Source: Daphnia pulex (lineage: Eukaryota; Arthropoda; Branchiopoda; Diplostraca; Daphniidae). From it: a stretch of 64,000 nucleotides of DNA. Within the stretch, counting starts at the first letter, position 1. Each line of letters opens with the position of its first letter. The notes under the pieces were generated by a model that ran no database searches, had not been told where the DNA came from, and saw only the letters and a program-made list of their open reading frames with translations. Shown piece by piece: positions 28,713 through 39,627 of the stretch. Both the position numbers and the translations under genes were made by a program. Where the stretch lies: the NCBI RefSeq assembly GCF_021134715.1, contig NC_060028.1, forward strand, positions 9,461,482-9,525,481, given 5' to 3'.

Positions 28713-30653
28713 TGCTCAACTTCTGCATCTCCGTTCGTGTAGTGCTTATCTTTGTGTTAAGACTTGATAAGTTTGCAGTTTACAACAATTTTCAAGGTAA
28801 CTGCATGCTTCAAACTTTGTTATTCGAACGGTTAAACTGCATTGAAGTTTCCCCTTCCCTGTTTTACAATCAAGTTGCAATGTTCACCCCCATCAAGTTA
28901 AACCTTTGATATGTAACTAGACATGACTACATGTTTAGGGACGTTGACCAAAAACCATTTTACCGCAAACAATTATTTGACGAGTGATTAGGAATGGTGT
29001 TGACCCAAAAACAATGTACGTTCGCATTACGCGGAAAATTAAACGCATGGCTGTTAGTTCCCTATCAAATTGATTTCATTTTGTCGCTTTCCGCTTGGAG
29101 AGAGTTTCATTTACGTCAGTATAAGTTCAGTTTATGCAGTGAACTGGCTTATCTGATTGTCATGTTGTCATCCTTTTTGAATTGCATACGTGGTATTATT
29201 ACTTTCCTTGTCCCAAATTCACCACAACATCTTGTTTTCATTGTTTTTAACACCCAACGTTTTTTTTTTTACCGTAATATAATCTTGTCCTGAATTTGTT
29301 GGCTAAGAAATTTACGTAACATAATGGGTTTTGCAGAACATTTTAAGCGTTCTAGGGCGTGTCCTTTTACTTCGCAAATCAACTGGGAATAACATTCCTG
29401 TTTATGGTTTGATCAAAGTCTCGAAAGATGCCTTTGTGTCGTCCTTGAGAAGAAAATAGCTAGACCTATAAGGTAGCGCCCTGGGCAATAACCTATGGTG
29501 AATGTTATGACGTTTGCAGTCGCATACTCAACATGCTCAATCGTTTTTACTATTTAGCCAAAAGGCAATTTACTTTTTACTGACTATACAGCATATTGCC
29601 AGGGGAAATCCATGCATTACAAAGGAAAAAACACAACTTTTGTTGCTGACGTCACTGCGCGTAGTATCAACAGTAGTGCTTTGGTGCTGCCTGTCAACAG
29701 TCTGATGTTTGAACGTGGTGGGACAACATCCGGCTCCGCAAAACTCATTATTTTCCGGCGACAGCGGATACTGGCGACAACTCAAACGTCTAAACAGTGA
29801 CTGGATCACCAGTCTGTTGAAGGTAAATAAATTCAAAATTCTATTTTCCATTTATTGACAATGATGTGTGTGTGTGTGGCAAGTGTTTTGTGGCGGCAGG
29901 AAGTGTTCAGTTCATAATTCCGTTATGGCTCGAGCTGCGGTAGGAAATGCAATTCAAACAACTTTTTTGTTGTTGTCATTGCCGAACGAATGGAAAGATT
30001 CAATTCCAGATTGGACTAAGACACCGTAGAGAAACGTAGTTGTGTAATGGTAGGGCAAGTGCGAGGTTAGTGACGACCCCTTTCACTTTTTTACGTTTTA
30101 ACCTTGAAACGTGTTCATTGTGTGTCTTGGGTACAATCTTTCACACGAGGGAGCTGATTAATGGTCTTCCCCTTTTCTAGACATTGCAAAATAGTTAAAC
30201 CCAAGTCAACATGAAAGAGGCGTTGGCTGGGCGTTTTCTCCCCTAATTCAACGAAAGCTGTTTCTTTAAGTATTGAATAAATCCAATTAAAACTCTTGAT
30301 AAAAAAGTGAGATCTTTACAGCTCGAAAAAAAGATAAGCTCAGTAATTTAAAAAAATTCTTTTCCATGCCATATAAACTTCGTATCGTAAGGCAAATAAA
30401 TTGTAGGTGATTCTGTTAAGCCGTTGTTTACTGCATTATCGTACCATGTTGGCATAGAAATAGGATGTGTTCGTTAAGGATAAAAAATACTAAAATTTAG
30501 AAATATTCGTTCTGCTGCTAGTGATAGACGTGTATTTTTACTGCTATTCTAAGGTATACTCTATAATTGTGAAAAAAAGACCAAAGGGGAAAGTTGCGAT
30601 GTCATTGTAAAGCGGATATCTTGCTCCAGGCGGTATTATTACCAAGTTAGTCG
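28713..30653. other. Intergenic region downstream of RacGAP1
   Basis: It contains the RacGAP1 3' untranslated region, a (TG)n run near 29866, and no supported exon. Short open frames around 29514-29851 on both strands overlap each other and have no recognisable content. Confidence 0.45.
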
Positions 30654-31066
30654 TTAACCTCTGCAGCATCGTCCTCCGTTGCAGGTCTTGTGGATTAGAT
30701 TGCTTGAACACTGGGTACTGTTGCTGCAAGAGGCTGCAATCATACAAAGAAATAATTCACCCTTAATAACTAAATTCTTCTATTCCGCCTTAGAAAGTCA
30801 CGTAAAATGTTTAAAATTCTATAAATTTGTCGTAAACTCAGTGAACTTTTAACTTACTAAACCATCTGCAGTAGAATAAGAACTGATCACTCTCCTCGCC
30901 AGTTGCTTCATCATCAGAAGTGGGCGCAGAGTTAGTGTAGACGACAGCCATCACAGCCAAGATGCAGGCAAAGAGCTTATTTGCGCAAAAACAAATGAAT
31001 GTGAAATTACCCAATAAGTAAAACAAGAATGTAAAAGTATAAACTTACGAACAATTTCTGGAACAT
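30654..31066 (-). CDS. Small secreted cysteine-rich peptide, copy 1
   Basis: Three exons (31049-31066, 30858-30975, 30654-30733) encode 71 residues. Exon 1 holds just six codons (MFQKLF); exon 2 completes a hydrophobic signal peptide (FACILAVMAVVYTNS) and an acidic stretch; exon 3 carries most cysteines. The predicted mature part has six cysteines spaced C-x5-C-x5-C-x8-C-x4-CC, plus an NST glycosylation sequon between cysteines 2 and 3. Splice phases agree with the other two copies. The C-terminus is shorter and more basic (GGRCCRG). I do not recognise the family. Six cysteines and an acidic pro-region suggest a disulfide-stabilised extracellular peptide, either defensive or signalling. It is divergent to CNT-B. 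Confidence 0.82.
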
Positions 31067-31468
31067 TTTTAATTTGGTTTGAATTACTGGACGATTGGTG
31101 TGACTAACTGAGCGATATCCTTAGCCTTTTATACTGTTCGAAATCATTAGTGTCGTCCCCATTTACTGACTAATCAGGTTTGAACAGGTGGTTCCAGGGT
31201 ATGGCTAGACAAATTGAACAGTATGGAAGCTTATCCCAAATTCTAGTTTATGTTGACTTAAGTGTTATTAACTATGGCGCCCTATATTACTGACCAATGA
31301 GCTACATTACTTGTTTGCTATGAGTAACGTGTCCTAATTGAACACCTTTCTGCATCCCGGATCTAGTTCATGTTGACATAAGAAAATGTTCGTGTTTAAC
31401 CAATGGAGCTTATAAATGTTTATATAACTGATTTAATTAATTTTTTTTTTTTGCCACAGTGAGCTTCA
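31067..31468. other. Divergent upstream region between peptide 1 and CNT-B
   Basis: About 400 bp shared by the two divergent genes. On the peptide side a TATA box is clear. On the CNT-B side a T-run and AG at about 31441-31460 look like a splice acceptor just before the ATG at 31469, so CNT-B probably has a spliced leader. Confidence 0.5.
31125..31133 (-). promoter_or_regulatory. TATA box of peptide copy 1
   Basis: TATAAAAGG on the minus strand, about 60 bp upstream of the ATG at 31066. The same element sits at the same distance in copies 2 and 3, so the leaders should be short and unspliced. Confidence 0.7.
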
Positions 31469-34008
31469 ATGGAACTAGGAAAAGTGAATGGCGGGTATGA
31501 TATCCAAGTAGAAATAAACCTCCCGGAGGACCCGCAAGAATCGAATTACGGCACATTACAAATTTCACAGTTGAAGGCTCGAGAAGAAAGCGTCAATGGA
31601 AGTCTTTCAAAAAAGAAACGAAGGAAATCCAAGACATCCCCGACAGAACCCGAAGAAGGAACAGAAGAGGTGAATCCGTCATGTTCGTTCCTCGGCAACG
31701 CACTGGAAAAATTCTGGGCTCACTTGAGCGACTTTGCTGTTCAAAGAAAGTCGTTGGTTCGCTGGCTTGTCTATATTATCCTAGCCCTTCTTTACAACGC
31801 CTATTTCATAGCCAGCATTTACTATTCAATTCATAATGGCATCCCGATGGATTGGTGCAACGGTGTCGGCTTGCTCATCATTATTACTGTCATCACCTAC
31901 GTCAGCCTTTTCTACTTCCAAGTTGTGAAAAAGTTTTGGGGGAAATCCATTGATCGAGCCGTTTTAAAACCAATCAGGGCGCATTTTGATCGCGTTTGGA
32001 AATTCCGGTTAGTGAATAATTCTAATTATTATTCTCTTAATTGATAATTGATTGAGCTACATTTTTTGTGTATTTACAGATTGGTCCAGTATGGTGTTTA
32101 CTTGGTGATTGTCGCTGCCTTGATCACATTCCTTGTTATCGATACAAAGGACGAACGATATCGACTCGTCTCTTTCTTTGGTTTACTTGTTTTCGTGCTT
32201 CTCGGTTGGATTTTTTCCAAGCATCCGTCCAAAGTAAGCTAAATTACTTGTACATCTGTCATTAGATCACTGTTATTAATCTGAACGCTTTCAATCTGTT
32301 TACAGGTCAAGTGGAGTCATGTAACCTGGGGTGTGGGACTTCAGTTTATTTTCGGATTAATCGTCTTGCGATGGGAATTGGGTCGCCAGGTTATCCAGTG
32401 CCTCGGCGACAAAATCACCAAATTCCTCGATTATTCCAACGAAGGATCGGGCTTCGTTTATGGCTATTTGGTTACCGATAAAAACATGGCAGGAATCGTT
32501 CTCGGATCTGTTTTTGCCTTCAAGGTAATATTAAGCAGAAAATTATTGTGTCATTCGAAATGCTAATGAGCTTCATTAATGTGTAGATACTTTCAGTCAT
32601 CTTCTTCTTCAGCTTCTTCGTTAGCATCCTTTACTACTATGGCATTATGCAGTGGGTCGTCCAGAAAATCGGATGGCTGTTGCAAATATCCATCGGTACC
32701 ACGGCCGCCGAGTCTATGAATGCAGCTGGGAATATCTTTTTAGGCCAAGTAAAGTCAAATAATTTATTCTCATGCTGATTGATATGATGGCTAACTGTTA
32801 TTTACAGACCGAGGCCCCTTTGTTAATTAGACCCCTTCTTCCTAAAATGACCAAGTCTGAGCTTCACGCCGTAATGACGGGTGGATTCGCCACCATAGCA
32901 GGTTTGTAAGCTGTACATAATTTATGTTGTTGAATTAATTGATTGAATAAAAATTGGAATTTCAGGCGGAGTTCTGGCAGCATTCATCAGTTTTGGTATC
33001 AGTGCATCCCATTTGTTATCGGCATCCGTCATGTCTGCACCGGCCGCTCTAGCCTTTTCCAAACTCTTTTATCCGGAATCGGAGAAATCACAAACTAAAG
33101 CTGGAGACGTGAAAATTCCTAAAGGGTAATCCTTCCGCTTTTCAGTCTGTTGTATCGAGGCACAATGGAATCGTTTTATTGCGTGTTTCTACAGGACGGA
33201 ATCCAACGCTCTCGATGCAGCCGCCCAAGGAGCAGCTAATGCCGTCTTTTTGGTACTGAATATCATCGCCAATTTAATCGCCTTTTTAGCTTTCATCGCC
33301 TTCCTCAATGGAATCATCTCCTGGTTTGGTGGTCTTCTAGGAGCTCCATACGTCACGTTTGAAGTAAGAAATCTATTGTCCATCCAATGACTAATCTAAT
33401 TCAAGTAAATTGATTTGCAACAGTACATCATGGGCAAGATATTCATCCCTGTTGCTTGGTTGATGGGCGTGCCCGCAGCCGAGTGTGATCTAGTGGCCAA
33501 TCTTGTGGCTCTCAAGACTATCGTCAATGAGTTTGCAGCTTACAGCAAGCTATCGGAATACGTGGCACAAGGAATCATTTCGGTATATCAATAGTGAATC
33601 CTTCTTGTTGCAGTGTTATGCTATATGGCTAAAATATTTTGGCTTCCTTGGAACGTGTGTAGAAACGAGCTGAAACCATCGCTACCTACGCTCTTTGTGG
33701 CTTCTCCAATCCCGGGTCGATTGGTACCCAGATAGCCGCTCTTTCCACCATGGCACCCGAACGGCAGAGCGACTTGGCCCAGGTGGCCTTTCGAGCATTT
33801 GTAGCGGGCAGTGCAGCCTGCTTTATGACTGCGTGTATCGCAGGTAAGAGAGATTTCGTTAAGAGCTACTGTTTTTATTAGATTACATATATGTCTTTAT
33901 TATTGGGAAATAGGCACTCTAATATCATCCGTCTCTGACACACCAATATCCACTACCTTTGCACCTTCAACTTTTTCTTTCACTCCCAATATGACAGCCG
34001 TGTTCTAA
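31469..34008 (+). CDS. Concentrative nucleoside transporter CNT-B (SLC28 family)
   Basis: Ten exons (31469-32007, 32080-32233, 32306-32524, 32587-32748, 32808-32901, 32966-33125, 33195-33363, 33424-33582, 33663-33843, 33914-34008) encode 643 residues. A cytosolic N-terminus of about 100 residues, with a basic KKKRRKS patch, precedes the membrane core. CNT marks are [11 protein letters not shown] at the exon 4/5 join, [12 protein letters not shown] (Asn534) in exon 8 and [12 protein letters not shown] in exon 9. The protein should import nucleosides against their gradient using sodium or protons. Exons 2-9 measure 154, 219, 162, 94, 160, 169, 159 and 181 nt, identical in all four paralogues. 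The C-terminus is a Thr/Ser-rich tail with an NMT sequon. Its substrate preference cannot be read from sequence alone. Confidence 0.95.
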
Positions 34009-34319
34009 AGTTGTTGTTTGTTTTTTTTTTAATTCCTATCATAGTTTTAACGTTTTCAACGACAGCATTGTTTAAATTATGTGTCATCATCTATCGCATC
34101 ATCATAATATTAGTTATCCTTTCGTGCGGGACTATAATAGAACTGTATTTTCCGAAACCAATCAGAGATTTGTGCCGTCAAACACATAAAGTTCATTTAA
34201 AAAAAAAGAACAAAATTAAAATGGGCAATTTCGTGCAATGGAGTATGAATTCAAAATGAATCCATAGGGTCTTATGTATCCTGGGACTCGATTTTCAGTT
34301 AGTTAGTTGTTTTCTTGGT
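34009..34319. other. CNT-B 3' untranslated region, facing peptide 2
   Basis: AT-rich sequence with an ATTAAA near 34214. CNT-B transcripts ending at the AATAAA at 34324-34329 would overlap the 3' end of the oppositely oriented peptide 2 gene. Confidence 0.5.
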
Positions 34320-34694
34320 TTAAAATAAACAGCACTGTTTATTTCCAAAGAGATTTGCGCGGCAAGTCTTGTAGATAAGATTGCTGGAACAGTCGGTGCT
34401 GTTGGTGCATGAAGCTGCGGATCATTAAAAAACAAATTGTATTATGTAATTGATAAATAAGATTTAGGCACGCTCCCGTAGTAAACTGTTAAAGCTTACA
34501 AAATGGTTTGCAGAAAGTCTGGTCAGTTTCTTCACCCTCTTCAGCAGTGGGCAGAGAGTTGGTGTAGACGATGGCCATCATAGCCAAGAGAACGGCGAAG
34601 AGCTAAATTAATGGACACAGACAATAGAATAAGAATAATCGTTGAATTACTTTGCACCGAGCATTAGTCTACTTACGAAAAATTTCTGGTACAT
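34320..34694 (-). CDS. Small secreted cysteine-rich peptide, copy 2
   Basis: Three exons (34677-34694, 34500-34602, 34320-34414) encode 71 residues. The six-codon first exon (MYQKFF) leads into a hydrophobic signal segment (LFAVLLAMMAIVYTNS), then an acidic piece (PTAEEGEETDQTF) and six cysteines spaced C-x5-C-x5-C-x8-C-x9-CC. The NST sequon between cysteines 2 and 3 is kept. Codon phases at both introns match copies 1 and 3. It ends CCLF just at the stop. The acidic part is 5 residues shorter than in copy 1 and nearly identical to copy 3. Family unrecognised; secretion is well supported, function is not. Confidence 0.87.
34324..34329 (+). terminator. Candidate AATAAA for CNT-B, inside the peptide 2 final codons
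   Basis: AATAAA on plus about 315 bp after the CNT-B stop. It lies within the last codons of the minus-strand peptide 2 gene, so the two mRNAs may overlap tail to tail. Confidence 0.35.
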
Positions 34695-34754
34695 TTTTTG
34701 TTATGTTTGCAAGGACTGCTAGATGAAGAATGATATTTTCATGAAAAAGAACGG

Positions 34755-34763
34755 CTTTTTATA
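34755..34763 (-). promoter_or_regulatory. TATA box of peptide copy 2
   Basis: TATAAAAAG on minus, about 61 bp upstream of the ATG at 34694, followed by CCG as in copy 3. Confidence 0.7.
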
Positions 34764-34861
34764 CAAGTTTTTCTCCATGCCTATGCTCTGATAACACCAA
34801 CGAATATTAGTCTATCATTGTACATTTACAGTCCTTGAACGAATTATTCGATTGTTCAGAT

Positions 34862-34891
34862 GGTTGACAGCTGCTGTATCCACAGCTGAAT
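34862..34891 (+). repeat. Double-CAGCTG element, left copy
   Basis: GGTTGACAGCTG and CCACAGCTGAAT lie 6 bases apart. A near copy in the same orientation lies at 39400-39433, on the other side of the ionotropic receptor gene. Confidence 0.5.
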
Positions 34892-35044
34892 ATTCTAATG
34901 ATAAATATGGCTTCATATCAAAATAAGTCTAGTCATAACTAATCGTAACACGACCGCTGATTGGTCGTCATTTGTCGATAGCCAGTCGTGTGTGTGTCGT
35001 GAGACTATAGAGAGAATAGAATTGTCAATAAACACATATCTCAT

Positions 35045-35050
35045 TTTATT
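35045..35050 (-). terminator. Polyadenylation signal of the ionotropic receptor
   Basis: AATAAA on minus, about 55 bp beyond the stop codon at 35103. Confidence 0.6.
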
Positions 35051-35102
35051 TATGTCCCCTCTCTCACTCCGAACTGGGCATATGTTAATTTGTGGTTATT
35101 TT

Positions 35103-38007
35103 TTAAAAACAAATTCGACAAAGAGAGCGAAAGAAATAGGGAGTAAAACACTCGAATAAGAAGATGAGAGAAGCTATTCCGGATCCGATAGCTAAAATGA
35201 TGAAAGCGCCTTGTAAATCCGCCAGGCTGAGACTTTTGGGCCCCGTATCGGATTGCTTCACTTTTCCGCATTTACCACCGGTCGGTGCCCCATAAAGTTT
35301 CTTCCAATAAATATCAAGACCTGCTTCCATCATTTGTAAAATTCTATCAAAAATAGGGAATAAATGTCGTAAATGTCCAATCAGCTTTATTTAGAGACCG
35401 TTTTATACTTTTCGTCCATGAATGGTTTAAGAGCACTATTTTTCGAGAAGGCGAATGCCACATTGACTTTAAAGAATTCTTGCTGGGCAATGCTGAGACG
35501 ACAGGTGCCCGTTCGAAGATAATCGTCGTAGAGCGATGACTCTAAATTTGATTTACCCTGAATTAAAACGATAAATGGATTCTAGTTTTCTTGAAAATAA
35601 AATGAATCAATGATGTATACCGCGAGATAAGCATAACCGCCGTTAGCGACGAGATTGATACCATCTAAATGAACATCAATTAAAGCTCCACGCTGCTGCT
35701 TCAATAAGCCATCTGTTAATATAATCAGGGAATATTTAATAGCAATCAGCTTTATCGTTTAAATGGCTTAACCTCCGATAGTTTTGTAAATTCCGGCTGT
35801 AGAATCCTGTAGAGAAAATTGAATTAAAGTGATAAGTGAATTCTTGTTCAGCTTACATAAACGACACATACGAGAAAGAGCGAATCCAGAGCGGTTCCTC
35901 GTAGGGCAACCCACTTGAGGTGGGATTCAGGTAATTCTTCCAGTCGATTGATGACGGGCAACAGTTTGGGAAATCGCAGAAAGGACATGAGAATTCCCAC
36001 GTAAGCACTTGCGAAAACGACAGCACTCAAACACCAAATGGCTGCGAGTAATTGAAGTGAACACCGCGAAGACAACTTTCGTCCAGCTATACAGCAAGGA
36101 GAAATGTTAAAATTTTGACAGCACAGAAATTAATTAGTGCAGCAGCTACTCACACTGGCCAATAAGAACTCCAAGGATGAACAAATATTGGTCCCCCAAT
36201 GTCAGACATTTTTCCCGGTAGTGAATCAAATAAAACTTTGAATGTTGCCAAAGAATGACGGGTAGAATAGTCGCAAACAGCATCAAGGTAAGCCAAGTCT
36301 GTTTTAACACGACATTATTTTTCATTTCATTCCAATTCAAGTAATGTATGCGATTGACTAACCTCCAAACGGAATGGCTTGGTGCAAGCTGATAAACGGT
36401 TCTCTTCCGCCGGTGGCGGGATCAGAATTGCGTTGCCATCCTCGTAGAATGCGACGGAAAAGTCAACCGCCTTCGACCGGGAATGTGTGACTGAAAATGG
36501 GCCAAGGCCAATATCAACCCGCTGTACAGATCGATAAAGATTAATTTAATTTTCAAATGCAATTTCAGTTTGTATTACTTTGGCCACGACCATTCCAATC
36601 ATGCCGTTCCAACTGCCATCGGGCAACTCTTTCCCAAAGGCATTATCGCTGGGTAAAATGATCTCATAACTGTCAATTAACAAATACTAATAAATATGTC
36701 AATAAATCAGGTGAATGATAACCTACGTGAAATTGTACTGCTGTTGGAGTATGCGAACGATTTCGTAGCAATATCCTTTGTATCCCACGACAGTTCCATT
36801 TGGATCACGGTCGAAAATCACAAAAGGTGGTTCCTTCATTTTAAAATCAGATATGATGCAATGAAACGCCCACGCATTAAAATTTATAGTAAAGACGTTG
36901 TTGTATTACTTCCAGTAAAGTCAGTCGCAACATTTTTCCGTCAAATTCTTTATGCCAATCGATCCTTTTCGATTCGAAAACATCGCCGACTGCCGAGCGT
37001 CCAGATTGGCTCCATTGAAAATCATCTAATTGAGCGCATTCTTGCAGTTCTCTAATCACGCTGGTTCACATGTTTTGGAACCAATTAAAGGAAAGCCATC
37101 ATCTATAACAAGGCCATTCAAGCAAAGTCATATCGGCGCATCTTGCCTGAACAACGGCGATCCATTGTCTAGCAGGGTCCTCCGAGTTCCATTGTCCACC
37201 GACGACAAGCAGATTCGCTCTTCCAGCCATTTGATTATTGCGAAACTGCCACAGAAATCTCGGCCGGTTTCCTTAATATAGGGAAAAATCGCAATTTCAA
37301 AATGTTATGCGTACATGTATTGATGAAAAGAGCTCGGTCCAAATTGATGTTGTCTAAAATGACTTGCGTTGAGACGGTAAAGTTGCAAACGTTCGGCTTT
37401 TAATCCAGGCAGTGATGGAGGGCAGAATAAGAATTCCAGACGGAGCACCGGTGTCATTGTCGACGACACAATGGCCTCAATGACGTCAGCGACCCGGCAT
37501 TGAGTTGCCGCTAGCACCACACCCTCGAATTGATCCATTTGAGCAGCTAATAAAGAGAGAAAATCGATCGCCAAATTCGTGTGCATCAGCCGACAACAAT
37601 GAGAGCGAATACTAAGGTCTTTTACCAATCTGTTGGGCCTCGAACAGCAAGACCTCGCTCGACGGTATTTCGATCGTCGTGAAATTGATCATCGACGCTG
37701 GGCAATGAACGAGGCTACCAGCGTCGTCGAGCAGAGCAGTTATCAATAGCTCAATGTTGGGTCGTCGGAGTAGTAGGTCGTCATCGTGAACGAAAGCTGC
37801 AGATGAGGAAAAATGATTAATGGGAGACGGAACTGGATAGGGTTGGTTCAAAACGCTATAGCAAATAAATGTATTTCCCATATTGTAGCTAAAAGAAAAA
37901 TATAAGAAACAGGATTATATTATACCGAGTTTGAAGCAATAGATATCCATCACGCCGCTGGCGATGAGACAGAACATCACCAGCGCACGACATAATGATG
38001 GATGCAT
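35103..38007 (-). CDS. Ionotropic receptor (divergent ionotropic glutamate receptor family)
   Basis: Fourteen exons give about 631 residues: 37926-38007, 37626-37796, 37364-37546, 37200-37271, 36910-37049, 36727-36833, 36579-36669, 36363-36521, 36154-36298, 35857-36086, 35773-35806, 35621-35712, 35409-35557, 35103-35343. The ligand-binding S1 half starts near residue 217 (EPPFVIFDRD, GYKGYCYEIV, SWNGMIGMV). The arginine that contacts ligand in glutamate receptors is kept (SVTHSRSKAVDFS). M1 begins near 336, a pore loop and M3 follow (FASAYVGILMSFL), then S2 and a final helix (LQGAFIILAIGSGIASL). The acidic ligand residue after YAFL in glutamate receptors is replaced (YAYLAGKS), as is common in IRs. 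Such proteins are chemosensory cation channels. The joins of exons 3-5 use weaker splice sites and are less certain. Confidence 0.87.
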
Positions 38008-39380
38008 AAGATAAATAAATATAGCTCCTATATAGGAAACAGAACTAAGATGGATCCAGTCGGAGGAATAGACGGTGTCGAACTAATGAAGACTTGTTGT
38101 TCAGTGTCATCGGTTATTTTAAAACACAGCAGAAAAATGGCGGAAATGCGCTGGATGGAAAGACTGTAACTTCTTTGCACATGTGTGTACACCGATGAAA
38201 AGGGAAAACGTCAACTCATCTTCTTTTATATTTATAAGAATATTATTTGCAGAACGTCTGCTCCATTTCCCATGTAATTGCATATTTCTATGTTTTTTTT
38301 TTTTCTTTTTCTTTTGCCGGAGACGTGAAATCAATAAAGGCTGTGGACACTATACTATATAAGTGACGTAACATATAGTACTGATGAGGGGGACTGAACC
38401 CTCAAAAGGGGGAGAGTTTTGCTCCATCGGCGGTCCCCATCAAAATAATTCCCAGGGGGTAATCCATTATTTACTAGAGTCCCATTGTAAAGAATACAGA
38501 AAATATGTACCCCTTGCAGACATAGGACAGACGAGGGCTCTGTAAGAGGGGGATCGTTATTGTGGGTATATCCAGAATATATAGACCCAGCAAACGCTCT
38601 TTGACGTATAGAGGGGAAAAAATTGCTTTCAACATAGTCGTTCATTTTTTATTTGCCATTTTACTCTTATGGCCCATACTTTCTAAGAAAAAAATATCGC
38701 ATCCTGCTATTTTGAAACAATTAGATTCAAACAAGAATGGCTATATCATTTGTGATTCTAAATATTTGGTTGTAATGATGGATCGAGTTGGGGAAAAAAT
38801 GCGTTTGATTAATAAACACGAAAAATATCTTTCTATCGATCGAATAAGATTTTTAGATTGTGTCGCACATATATGGGGGGGGGGGGAAATGAAGATCCGG
38901 TACAATCCTGGATTCCCGGAATGTTTTTTTATTATTTAAAGAAGTTCATTCATCAAAATCAAGGAATAGTTTCCAAGCTCGTGTTCCAAGTTCCAATCCT
39001 TTTGGCCTTATTTATTTTCAGTTTGCCTCTATAAACGTGCGCCATATTTACTCATGTGATTATATAGACCCGTTGCGTGTTCAACTAATGCCAACCCGAC
39101 ACTAGATCGATACTGGGGATGACAGGGTATGAATACGAAGCTCAAATGTGGCACCACATCCAAGTCCGGGATTCAAGCCAGACGTCCGGGAATGCCAAGT
39201 GTGTTACTGACATTATTGCGCGTCCGTGATATACTCTTAATGCAGAAAGCGTTAAGAATTCTTTTCTAGCAATATCTCTTCCGGATTAACATGGAAAGAT
39301 CAAGTTTAATTATCCTTTCTGTATTGTCGCTGTTAATAACCCAGAAACTATTATAGTCAACATTGACGAGCAACTATAAC

Positions 39381-39386
39381 TTTATT
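39381..39386 (-). terminator. Polyadenylation signal of CNT-C
   Basis: AATAAA on minus about 245 bp past the CNT-C stop codon. Confidence 0.55.
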
Positions 39387-39399
39387 TACAGTTCAAAAC

Positions 39400-39433
39400 G
39401 GTTGGCAGCTGTCCTATAGACCCACAGCTGAAT
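39400..39433 (+). repeat. Double-CAGCTG element, right copy
   Basis: GGTTGGCAGCTG and CCCACAGCTGAAT match the 34862-34891 element apart from one substitution in the first half, with a longer spacer. Together they flank the receptor gene as direct repeats. Confidence 0.45.
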
Positions 39434-39627
39434 CTACTGTCGAGTGAGCCGGATATTGTATTATTGGCGTAAAGCCCACACACATGCTATCAAAGTAAAT
39501 ACAACAGGCCTGCCAACTACGAAAATACTAATAATTAGACACGAGCCGAAAAATACCAGTTTTAGCTCGTTCAAAATAGGATTCAATTTGTCTTCAAGGG
39601 GTGTTGTACAGCATATACGATAGGTGG

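Larger units (their letters stand above)
34695..35102. other. Region between peptide 2 and the ionotropic receptor
   Basis: It contains the peptide 2 promoter, a double CAGCTG element at 34862-34891, a (TG)n run near 34988, and the receptor's 3' end with AATAAA (minus) at 35045-35050. Confidence 0.5.
38008..39627. other. Region between the ionotropic receptor and CNT-C
   Basis: No gene is supported. It holds a TATATAG-like string near 38352, the right copy of the double-CAGCTG element (39400-39433) and the CNT-C 3' untranslated region with its AATAAA at 39381-39386 on minus. Confidence 0.5.
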
